Source of the DNA: Macquaria australasica
Lineage: Eukaryota; Chordata; Actinopteri; Centrarchiformes; Percichthyidae
Direction of reading: 5' to 3'
DNA: 64,000 bases
Assembly: GCA_005408345.1 (NCBI GenBank)
Contig: SEMN01000126.1
Location: 372,001-436,000, forward strand
Of this stretch, positions 38,001-50,000 are shown in pieces. The notes below the pieces were generated by a model that saw only the letters and a list, made by a program, of their open reading frames with translations, was not told the DNA's origin and searched no databases. Position numbers and translations under genes: made by a program. Position 1 is the stretch's first letter; every line of letters begins with the position of its first letter.

Positions 38001-41000
38001 CTGAGCGCTAATACCCAACAGGGTTCACCTATCCCTCCGTGCCATTCATCCATTATTCAGCCTGCTTCCACAGGGCTGCCACAGAGAAAACGTCTGGAAG
38101 ACGAACAAATGAAGGCACAGAGGAGAAGGGGGTGGGGTGTCACGTGAACACGAGGTGAAAGAACAGGTGCTACAGAGAGGCAGAGGAAAAAAAAGAGTGA
38201 GATGAAAAAAAAGCCTCAGATGAAAAGGGGTTGAGATGAATCAGTAATAGCAATACAAGCAGGAGTATCAGTTAACAGGTTGCGCATAAGGGCACTGGAG
38301 CTCGTGAAACTTTGGAAGCACAGGAATCAAATTTTAGGAGCACAATTGCTAAAGATATATACATATACTGAAAACATTGAAAGCTAAAAGCCCTCACTAC
38401 AACCAAAAAGTAGACCTGGCGGAGCATCACCAAGGTTTTCCAGTGTCTGCACATCACCGATTACCAATAGCTATAAAGCATTAATGTCAAATATTAAATG
38501 TCTTAATTTATTTCAATTTTTCTCACCTGTATGTCTGTGAAGGACCAAGATCCCTACACTTTTTATCCGATGTGGATGTAAACACCCTATAATTAAAGTT
38601 AATGTTGCCACACTGTTTTATTTCAAATCCAATATGCACAACAAGAAAAATGGATTTACAGATTGTACACTGCTAAAATGTCTGCACAGGAAAATTCTCT
38701 GAGTAAGGGACAAAAAGAAGAGAAAATGTACAAAACATGGCCCAGATGCAGTGTGAAGTGGAGCTAAAGGCAAAACAGAATGCATTTTTGTGTTATGCAG
38801 AAAATTTAAGGAGAGGGAAAATAGTGTATAGTGTAAAATTCTCATTTTATCAGAAAGCAAAGCCAATCATGGAAAAATAAAAAAATATATATATACTGTA
38901 TATATGACCGTGGTATTGTAAATGCAATATTTACAAGTGGATAACAGCTTGTGTCAAGATTAGTTAGCAGGGGCATGTAGCATAGACCCCCTAATCAGAC
39001 AGACCACCATAATTGGGTGCAGGTGCTCCCGGTCACACTTGTGAACGTGCTGACTAAAATGAGAAATAAAGTGGAAATCAAGGCACATTGTTTGTATAAA
39101 TTGGTCTGATTGGCTGTGCAGATGTATGTGTCCACCCTTAATCTACTCACATTATCTAATTCCGCCTCCTTCTTGAAAGTGGAGTATGCTTCTTCATATC
39201 CATTGGAACGTAGATAATCGGCTATCGCTCGATTTCTGAAACAGACAAAGAGGACCCGTAATTAGTTCTTCTGATTAGCAGACAAGATAGTTGTTAAAGT
39301 GCCACGAGACACGACGTGAGTAATGGAGTTGTATTCAACACTGTAAAACAAAGACAGAAAATGAGCATGTTCAGGAAAGGGGTCAGACAAAGATGTAAAT
39401 TTTACATGCTTTTCACACATTCAGACCGTTATCACGCTTGTAGCTATATAATAAAAATACTTGGCATGCATGAATGCAGTCTAACACTTAGCACTACCTT
39501 TAACAATACACAGTCTCCTGCGCTTTCACAAACACACACCCCTCTCCACCCATTTGACATAAATCGAGAACACATCTGTCTGGCTTCTATAATGAGCTCT
39601 TGTTGCTGTGGGCAAATAATGGGAAGGGATGACTCCCCATGGTGTAGATAAGGGGAAAATGAGAGTCAGTGTACATCCCACCATCACCTACATATACACA
39701 GAGAAAGACAGACAGACAAATCATGGAGAAGCAGGATCATTCTTGTGAACTGAATAAGCTTCTGGATACTCGTATTTTACTCCAGTTCATCTCTTTTTCA
39801 TGTATAAGTTTGCAGACAAACACAAGTAGATATTCAAAGACACCAGACCTTTGAGACAGCCGACACAAAGATGGTGGGGATGGTAGCTGAGGTGTGTAAC
39901 TGTCCTACTATTTTAAATATCTGAAGAGAGAGATGTCCAGATAGGACAGATAATAGACTAGACAGGCAGAGCTGAAAGTGAGGAGAAACTAAGCTATCTT
40001 TACTCTTCCTGTTTTTGTCTCCTGGGCTGCCGTAAGGGAAACCCACACACAGCTAACACACACACACAGCTCTGGTTTACGACTGCAGCCTCAGCAGCAG
40101 TTCAATTTACCAAGAGTTATTAATGAGGTTCAGGTCAGTTAGTCTCAATAGTTCAGGCTTTTATTCTCCATCTATTTAGATTCTCATGAGGGTGCAGAAA
40201 AGGAAATTATTTATCTTCCTTTTTTATCCAAAATGTTCCACTTAGTGTATATACAGTTCATGCAACCTTGTGATTGTATTCTGAGTATGGTAATACTTTG
40301 ATTCAAAATATACAAAACTCAGTTGTCCATTTCAATGATTCTAACCAAAATGAATTATTGACATTTTTGTGTGAAGAGTTGCATGTACTGTATGTTTGCC
40401 ATGTAATGATACAGGAAAAATATTCTTTGCAATATTGATAACAGCCATATTGCCCTATATATCTGTTATGTCAACACCTTAACAATCATACATTAAAGTA
40501 GAGCAGTATTCTACACTATTCACGAGGAGTACTGCTTGGTCTGTGAAAACAGTTGCATGTTTTCTTTGGCTCTGAGCTTTGGAGTTTGACCCATAATAAG
40601 GACTAAAAGTTAGGAAATCTTGGCAACTGCCGTTTCAATTTTGACCGTCCTTTTTTTAATCTGTTTCTTGTGAGTAAATAAAAAGAAAATCTTAACCCTG
40701 CAGTTTCAAATGTGAACATGTGAACACTCGTTTCTTCGGGGTCGGTTTTGGATTTGTTTCTTTTTACTTTTCTAGCTGTGCACTCTATAGTTTTCCTACT
40801 ACATGACAGACTTGGCAAAAACTGACCTAAAAGACAGGAAAATGACGTAAAGAACACAAACAAAGACACTGAATTCATGAATGTGATAAAAAAAAAAATG
40901 CTATTTTCCTCTAATAGTAATACAATATTTCATTAATTCCAGCCCTCCTGTGTTTGCACACAGCGAACCCCACCACTACTGCCAGGAGAAGCCAGACAAG

Positions 41001-44000
41001 CTGTCAGGCAGGCAAGGCTTTGAGGTGCCAATATGAAGGGGGTGGGGGGTACAATCTGTCAGCCCAGCCTGTGCCCCCTGCGCCCTCCCGGTCAGTGTTG
41101 AGCACTGAAACCCTCGTCTCCCTGCCCACCTGAATCCCCATGACAACAAGAGCAGGCCTTATTACAGCTCAAGGTTAGCGGGAGGTTATCTACTCCTCTG
41201 ACAGCCTGCTTGCCGCAAGTCTGGAAAACTAGAGGGGAGGGCCGGGGTGTGCTACCATGTCTGAGAAAGTGTATAAGCAGGTGAGGGGAGCTGAGGCACA
41301 GAGGAAGCTTTGATGTGTTGTGGGTGTGTCAGTAGAGTGTGTATGAGCAGGTGCGCTTTCACCAAACAACAATGAGATGTCACACCAGCTATTTACAGTC
41401 TAATTCAGAGGATGGGAGCATGAGGAAGACCACCTGGCTGCCAATACCAACTATGCACCAAACTCTGAACTGCCACTACTAAAAAGATTGTCTGAAATTA
41501 TGGAAAGGCATTCAACGGTTCTGCATTAGTCAAATCTTTCTCTGCAGAACATGGAAGGGCAGGAAATCAAATCACTTTGCAGGATATATTTCAGTCTCCT
41601 TTCAGTCTTGTACAACTATAAGAAACCGGAAGCCTCAGAGGTCAGCCTACAACAGTATTTGGCATGCATATATTACAGTATGCTTGAGAACAGCCTGTAA
41701 CCACAAAGGCAAGAGTGAACAAAAAGAGAAACAGAGAAAACACTCTTGAGCTAACAGCAGCGTTACAGTAACTGGACGCAGTAATATTACACTAATGTAG
41801 TAAAAGACAGCACATGGTGGTTGCAAAAAGTCACCTTGACGTAAGGTTTATGCCTCACTTTCTATGTTGCATGTCGTTGCATGCAAACCACATGGTGGAG
41901 CAGTTTATTTATGCAGCTCCAGGGGACAAGGTGGTAATCGTGAATCATATTTAATATGAGTTTTTGCATGGTGCAAGAACAACAGAGCACAAACTATAAA
42001 TCATCTGCACAAAGTAGCACAGCTACACAGCAAAGAAAGTGAACAAAATGGGAGCTAATATTTATATACAACACCTCCTGCTTCTGTTTTTTAACGCATA
42101 TTGTTTCAAATATATGCACTCAAAAGCGTAGCTAAGCAGCAGGGGACAACATTGTCAGAGTGGACATCTGTCCAAGAGCCTCAGTGCTGACATCTAAAGT
42201 AACCACCACTCCCCCCTACATGTGGCAAAAAAAAAATCAAAACAAACCACACACCAACATGCAGTTTTCAATATGTCCAGTCCTCGAAGACTGTGAGGAA
42301 AAGGGAAGAAAACAGGGGGAAAAGACGTGCACTAATGTCGACAGAAGGAGAGCAAACCGGCTGGTTTCCATGGTTACTAGCAGCCCACAGCTAGATGACG
42401 CGATAGGGAGATAGTGAGAATAAGGGCAGGGCGGGTACATGGACAGAGAGGACAGATAAAAAGGAGGGGAAAGAGAACAAAAGAAAGTCCATATTATATC
42501 TGTAAACTTGGTCTGTTTCAGTGAGATCAAAAGGCGTTCTCTGTCCTCACAAACTACAACAGCAACATCTTTTTAAAAGTGGTTATATCAATGTAGCGGT
42601 CAGTCAGACCTCTGGTACAGAGCTGCTCTCTCATGTACCATAAACCCTTAATGGACTGAGAGGGAAGGAGCAGCCTGTGGCACAAACAGGGAGCCGGGGA
42701 CGAGATGCATGACCTCATCCTTCTGAGAAGAGAGGTGAGTCAGTCATCCAGCATGTCTGCCAGTGACATCACTTCCTCCTAGTTCCTGCTCCATGATCAT
42801 TCACTTTCACATCACTTTAGAGATGAGCAACACTTACTAACAGACCCTCCACCTTGTCTTAGATTTCACTACATTGTGTGTAAATGATAAAAATGTGACC
42901 AGTTTCAGCAATTAAAACAAACTGTGTTCAGCTGTTTGAAGTGTGCTGCATAATAATACAACAAGCGCATCTCATGTAGTTCAAAAACAGGATAAGCTGT
43001 ACCTAGTGGTGGCTGGGCCGTTCTGTTTCAATGGTCATTGGATTATGATCCAACTTTAACCCATGTTTGTGCTTTTTCACCATGGCTAACAGCACAGCTG
43101 AGCGATACCAGAACAATAATGCAAGTTCAATGAACAGGCTGCTGCTCTCCGCGATCCAATCTCATCATGCAACTAAACAGAGCAGGTTATGGTGTATAAT
43201 AGAGGAAATGTTTAGCAATATGACAATTAATATAGTAGTTTATAAAGTTTTGTTAACTAGGATCATAAAAGCTGTTTATTGTCCCAGACTGGAAAATCAG
43301 ACTTTGATGCTGATGTTGCTCCAATACCATTTCTCTTCATTGCTCTGTGTTTTCTGCTGGTGCAGAGGTTTTTCAATCAGGGAACTCTGATGTCGGTAAA
43401 ATCAGCTCCAGCTCCAGTATCGGTTCCTGTATTGGTTCCCTCGCTGTAGTTTGAAAAAGTTCAACCACCAACTCCAAATATAGTGGCAAAGACCTGTGCA
43501 CGTTTGCGAGAGCGGCAGGTGCCCTCCTTCTCCTTGCCGCTGCCACCGACCTCGGCGGCACGCCCTGCTGCTGTGTTTACATTGAAAGCACTGAAGGCGG
43601 CAGCGGCCTGAACACAAGCACGACATGAGGGCTGCCACTTACAATTATTTCCAATGCATCATCTTTTCTTTTTATTAGTCAATCATCTAGTCCAGAAAAT
43701 GTGAAGAATTATGACAAATGTACATCAGAAGTTCACAAGACCAAGAGTAATCTCTAAAACTTTACATTTCAATGCTATAACTGAACTGTCTTTGTCTAGG
43801 CCTGAAGCTCATACACTGAAATAGCCAATAATTACCGTTTTTGACGTACAAAGCCTGGACGTGAGTCATCCACCAGTCACTACCAGTACCCCCTTGTCAA
43901 AGCACGACTTACGATACATTTCATTACAGACACACCCACCCACTCTTCCTAAATGTTAAATACTAGCCTTCAGTGTGTACAGCACTCTCTTCAGCTACAG

Positions 44001-47000
44001 ACGGACTCTAAATGCTCTAATAAATCTGAGAGGAAGGAGATTTTCGCTTGCCTGGCCAGGCCATTGCCCTGTGCCATATATCTGTCTACAGAAACTAACC
44101 TTACAAAAGGAGTATTTCTAGACCAGACAATGTATGGACCTGTTCAATCTTTCAAAACTGCGGATTAATTTTTAATAGAACGAAGCTGAAGTCTACACTC
44201 TGAAAGGACCCTCGGCACATAAAATTCACCTTCCTGTGGATTTTTTCACAGCCATATATATCAGTCGATAGTTTTAGTTCTTTGTGAGCATATTGCCCAC
44301 ACCCTTAGACATGCACTGTTTGAAAACAACAGTACAACACCTTGTGATGAGGCTGAAGATGTTCTGGTGGCCCTGACTGTGCTTCATAAAGCCTACAGAG
44401 ACTGTACCAGTGGTTCTTCTGAGATGGTAACCAATGTGCAAACAGTACAGGACAACAGGCCAGTGCTGTGTGGTGATGTAACCACTGTCTCTGCTAAGTA
44501 CACGTATTCAAGCAGCAAGGCCACCAGCCATGCGTGGCAGTACTGCTAAAGAAAAATAAATCCTAAACAGCTAATTTCATGTTTCTTTTGCCCCCATTTT
44601 CAAGTAATGACTGTGCTAACTTGGCAAAGTGTGGGACTTTCTTTCAGGACTGAAACAGAGATAGTTCTACCAAGCATGCAGCTTTACCCAGATATTTTCC
44701 AGATATTTTCCATGTTCATGTGTGAACAGGGGCATGACATTCTTTCAATTCTCCCTTTTCGCTTTTGTAGAATTGGTAAGACCGAAAGATTTGCAATTTT
44801 CTCAAGGCACGCATTTGTTTGGAGTTGATAAAGTAAAGTATGAAAAACCAGTAAGGTAAGCATTTTTTTCAAGCTTGACAACTGAAAGAATCATGTCAGT
44901 GCTACTACTCAATCAAACATTAAGAGTAGGAGAAACACCAGGTACCCAACATCAGGTACAAACCACTTCTTCTGCTGAAAGGTTCAATGTGTGAAAGTAA
45001 AAGGAGACATATTCAGCAAAGCAGAAGATGTGTTTTTTTAGAGAGCTAAAAGCGTATTCCTCCATCTTAACAGCTGAGTACTGAACAGCTGATAACTTCT
45101 TGGGGAGAACTTGTTAGCAGAAACATTCCACAAAAATCATATGGCAGGATTGTATAATCACCCAGTTACAGTTGGATCTCCATGAAAACTGTAACCAATC
45201 TACTATTTCTCTTGCTTGACTGATGAGGAGGAGCCCCAAGCGCTGGTTACCGAGACATGAAGCATGTCACCTGAAGGCAATCAATACCCAGATTAACCAG
45301 ACAACTAATCCACCACATCATTTCAAACAGAAAAAAATTAAAGCGAAAATTTGGGTTATTTATAAAAGTTTATGCCCTTTACTTGATTCCCAACTTTCAA
45401 TCATCTCAAAGGCTATTAGAGGGGCTATTATTATAATGTAGGTTAACTTCAATGTGAGACAGGTAGGTTGTGAGGGGAGAAAAAGCAGTCCTCTTTCATA
45501 TAAATTATGAACAGTGCAGTGGGGATCAACCCTTAAGCCAGATGAAAACTTCAAAAGGTGGAAACTCCCTCTCACTATCCACAGCAGAGGAAACATCCAA
45601 TCCAGGACTGTCTTTTTACTGAATGCAGACTTAATAAAATAGTGACTATTCTTCACTATGGAGAAGGTGGGTGTGTGCAGTAAGGTTTCAGATCAAAAAG
45701 CCAGCTGTCTAGTCTACACACCAAAATACACAAAGAACTCGAACACTTTTTTCTATAATGGGAGTGTAGCAAGCACACATTTTCTGTCACATGGTAATGA
45801 TGGAGCTTTGTGGGCTGAGCTGAAGCCAGAGCTTTAACGAGTCAAGTGTACTTTCTTAAATCCCATGATGCTGTGAATAATTCAAGCTTGGATAAACAAA
45901 GGATAACAAGGATAGACGTGACACTAGGCTTCCCATCACACATATGAAACGAGATAAGGTGGCTGATTTCTTACTAAACGTAATCTACTGAGGTAGCAAA
46001 GCTTTTTAATATCTGTGGTTGTATTGATGCTATTGTGGGCAAGGCTGCAAATGAGAAGGACTACTTTTTGTCACACTGGATTTACATTTTTTCAATGTGA
46101 TGAAACATACAATGATATGATATGGGGAGAATTAGGGCTGCAACTACCGATTATTACACTCAATCGATTAATCTGAACATTATTTTCTCAATCTATCAGT
46201 TTTGTAGATAAAATGCCCATTATAATTTTCCACAGTCCAAGTTGTCGGGTTCAGATAGCTTGTTGTATTCCAAAACCCAAAGATATTCAGTTTACTATTA
46301 TATAGGACAAAGAAAAGCATTGTATGCTGACATTTTGGAAAATGTTACAAGCAAATGTTTGACATTTTTACTTGATAATTATCAAAATAGTTGCCGTTTC
46401 TTTTCCTCAATCAATCGACGGATTGCTGCAGCTCTATGATGAATACACATGAAGAGGAAAGGTCTGGTTGACATGAAAAGCAAGTGGTCAGTGAGTGGAT
46501 GTTGTGTTAAAAAAAGAAAAGAAAAAAAAACCTTAACGGATGCACGCTGATCAGGCAACTATTGGAAACTCAAATATGCAGCGGTTCCAGGTTTCCAAAT
46601 CTGGTAGACTGGTCCTGTATCGGGGACGGTGAATGATTGATATGGGACGATGGGCCCAGAACACAGAGACTGTTACCATGCCAATCCATCTGTGTGTAAG
46701 TCCTGCGGCAAAATCAGATCCGTATAAAATGATGGACCCCCTGCAGATGCACCCGGCCATGTTCAGTACACTGAGCACCAACAGAGAGGCTCGGGAAGAG
46801 AACATGCAAGACCAAGTGTCTGTGTGTGCCAACAACAAATGTCTGCGTGCAGTCCCCCTGAGGAGGCACCGGTCACACCCAAACAGCTACCACAGATACA
46901 TGACAACCATTTGAAATACTGCATTTCTGGACCCAACTAGGTAATCTATGCAATTAATGAAAAAGGTATTAAGCTTTGGCCTTTAATCCACAAATCCAGT

Positions 47001-50000
47001 CACTGATACTCAAAACTAACAATGCAATCACGATTTCAAAAAAAAGGTATGTGCAACTGAAGCCGGCCAACTGATTTAAAAAGACACCAAATCAGTATCA
47101 CTGCCATGACAATATCCGGTTATTTTATTGGCTAGTGTAAAGTTGGACAGAAACCCTGATCAACCCTCATCCAGAAAAAGACGACCCATGTATGCTTGTG
47201 CACGTTGTTTATCATGCAGCCATGATTTTAAAAGGCTTTTTAAGTTTCTGTATTTTAACAAAGCAGCGTGCTTTCAATTTTGGAGGGAAACTGATTCACT
47301 GTCTTGCAGACAGTAGCAGCTTACCCATATTTAAATCACTTTTGGATCCTAGTAGGGCTTCCTCCATTGTTTCTCATAACCCAGTTAGGATTGCTTGGAT
47401 ATGAGGACAGGATATTGGGACATGTAAACGCTACATCTCCAGCTATAGAACCACAAATTTGCTCGAGGGTACAGGTGGACGAAGGACGGCCAAAAGACAG
47501 AAGCAGGAGGTAGAGTTTAAGATCGTTGTATAATTTGCACGTAAATGAACACAGGAATATTAGAGGACTGGTAAATGTCCACGTAAACAGCATAAGACGA
47601 CATACTATATCTGGGACACTGGGAATGAAATAGTTTAAGGTGAGTGAATTAAACAGATGTCCTTTGCTAGTGTAAACTCCTCATGCCATAAGCTTTGACT
47701 GAGTGCCTTCTATAGTGCAATCTTTCATTGTAGCTTGTTTAAGTCACCTTTATGTCTTCTGAATGGCAGAAGTCTTGGCATTTAATCTGTTATGTCACCA
47801 AATTAACAGCCAGGGGATGATGGAAAAAGGACAAAAATCACATGAACCATCTTGTAGCCTAAGACATGGAGAAGCCTGAGGGGATTTTCTTTGTAAAGCA
47901 AAGAGACAGTTCAAAAGCAAAGGCCCATCTGCACATGGGTGCCTCCAGGTCTTTCAGGGGAGCAGATATTTTGTGTTCTGTGTCTATCTTTACACCACAC
48001 CAGCGGGGATGAGTCCCCTGACCCTGAAAAGAAACACAAATGTGCTTTTCATTGGCTATGCTCATAAAAATAGAGTTGTTGTGAAGATGCTACGCAATCA
48101 CAGCATCTGACTGCGGTGCTGACAAAATAGCACCAGTTTAGGGGACAAAGATTATTTCTCTTTTTAGAATATGTTGTTCCACACCGGGATAATAAAACTT
48201 TTTTGCTGCATTTCAGACCCAATTTAAAGAGCAGGTCAATGTCTACTAGGAAAACAACAACAAGAAAGGATAAGCTGTCTCTCTTGTTTTCTGTTGTACC
48301 ATTTTTATTCTTGGTGATTTCATGTGGAAAGAAATAATTTAATGGCAAAAACATTTGCTTTGAAGGCACACAGTAAGGTTAGTGCTAATGTGACAGCTTA
48401 AAAAATGTGGAAGAAGAGACCTGAATGCAATGGGAACAAAATCTATTGTTTGTCTGACGGTTAACAAGGCACCATGACAAAGAAAGAAAGGAGGGGGCCC
48501 AATGAAAAATTTGCGTGAATAGAGGACAGTCAACCAGTCACTGTTCCCATTACCCCTCTGCTATACTGCCCCATTCAAAATTGGCCGCTGGGTTTCCAAG
48601 CAGGCTTCCCAAAATGAGGCTGCCAGTTAGGAAATGTGATCTTAGGGGCATTTTATAGCCGACAAACTCAATGAGAACACCAACTGAGCCAAGCGACATC
48701 TCCAACGGGAAGAATGCAACATATGCTTGAATGTGACTCAAGTGGTGTGATGATCCCACACCAGTTTCCTGTAAGCTATGGGGCCAGAGACTTGTGCAAC
48801 AGAGGAGAAAAGAGGGGTAAAGGGGGGGCGGGGTCCCTGGCAGCTTCCTCTGAATAGCAAATAGCTTGAAAGATTAGCATTCCAATAGATCTCTCCATAC
48901 CAACAGACCCCTCCCACAGTGCTAATCTAAAAACACAGAAACGCAGTCAGGAATGCTAAGAGCCTTGTCATGTGAATGCTGATGCATTTCTCAATGACAG
49001 TGCAAGACGGGGGCGAAAATGACAAACAGGGTCGTCATTTCAAGTCAGAGGCAAATATCTCCATCATATCCTTCTTAAAATATGTCGTTTTAACATACTT
49101 CTTAAGTGGAGAGGAATCCTTAAGAACTAAAGCTCAGCAAGATCCTCTCATCTCCTTCTCATGACCTTGCATCTCACATCGAGCTGCCTTAACTTTTTAT
49201 CCCACCCTCCGCCTCAGGGGTTAATTACCAAGCCCACAGACTCAGCAGGGCCAAATTACAGCTCCCCCCCATTATCGCAGTCTCTCTCTCACTTTTCCCA
49301 CTTGCTCAATATATGCTACACAGCACATGTGCAGATATTTCTTTGTCTGAATGCCACTTCTGTACCTATGTCAGACAATTTGAAGCCAGATTTCAGACAT
49401 CTTGGGCACATGGTTTCCCTGAGGAATCACTCCGATTACTGACAGCGTGCACAGAACAAGTGCAAGAAGCTTTTGGGGGCAAAGGTGGCCGCTCTAAGCT
49501 TCTCCTAAGGTCACACAGAGCAAATTGTGAATACTAAACATTTTCAGGGGTAGGTCGTGTAGGTGGAGGATCAATACATTTGTGCTGCAAGACCTCAGGG
49601 GAGTTCAGGAATCTTCAACCAGTCATTGATTCTTCCTGAGGGGTACCAAGGAGAAAAATAACAAAAATGTCCCCATTTAAACTGATTATAGTAATCAGTA
49701 CACATCCTTGCCTGGAAGCTAACACTATACTGTCATAAAAATGACAATTTAAAGTTGGGGTAGGCAGAATCTGTGCAACCTAGGAATAACCTTCCACCTC
49801 TCTCTCTGCTGCCTCGTATCACTCTGCTAAGCCCCTCCCACCAAACCCACAACTTCGACCGGCAGCAGAAGGAGTCGGTTCCCCAGTGAAACTGTATCCC
49901 TCGTAGGGCTCGCTCTCCATGGCTTGAGCCTCACCGAGACCGCGGTCCCTCCCGCCGTGACTTGTTTTCTCAAAGACGCCCCTCCAGCGCTTCGCAGCCG

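Larger units (their letters stand above)
36320..39150. other. pafah1b1 intron 3
   Basis: A 2.8-kb intron with a hAT-like copy (36848-37050) and four microsatellites (36536-36572, 37557-37577, 37638-37669, 37969-38000). No exon is seen. Confidence 0.7.
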
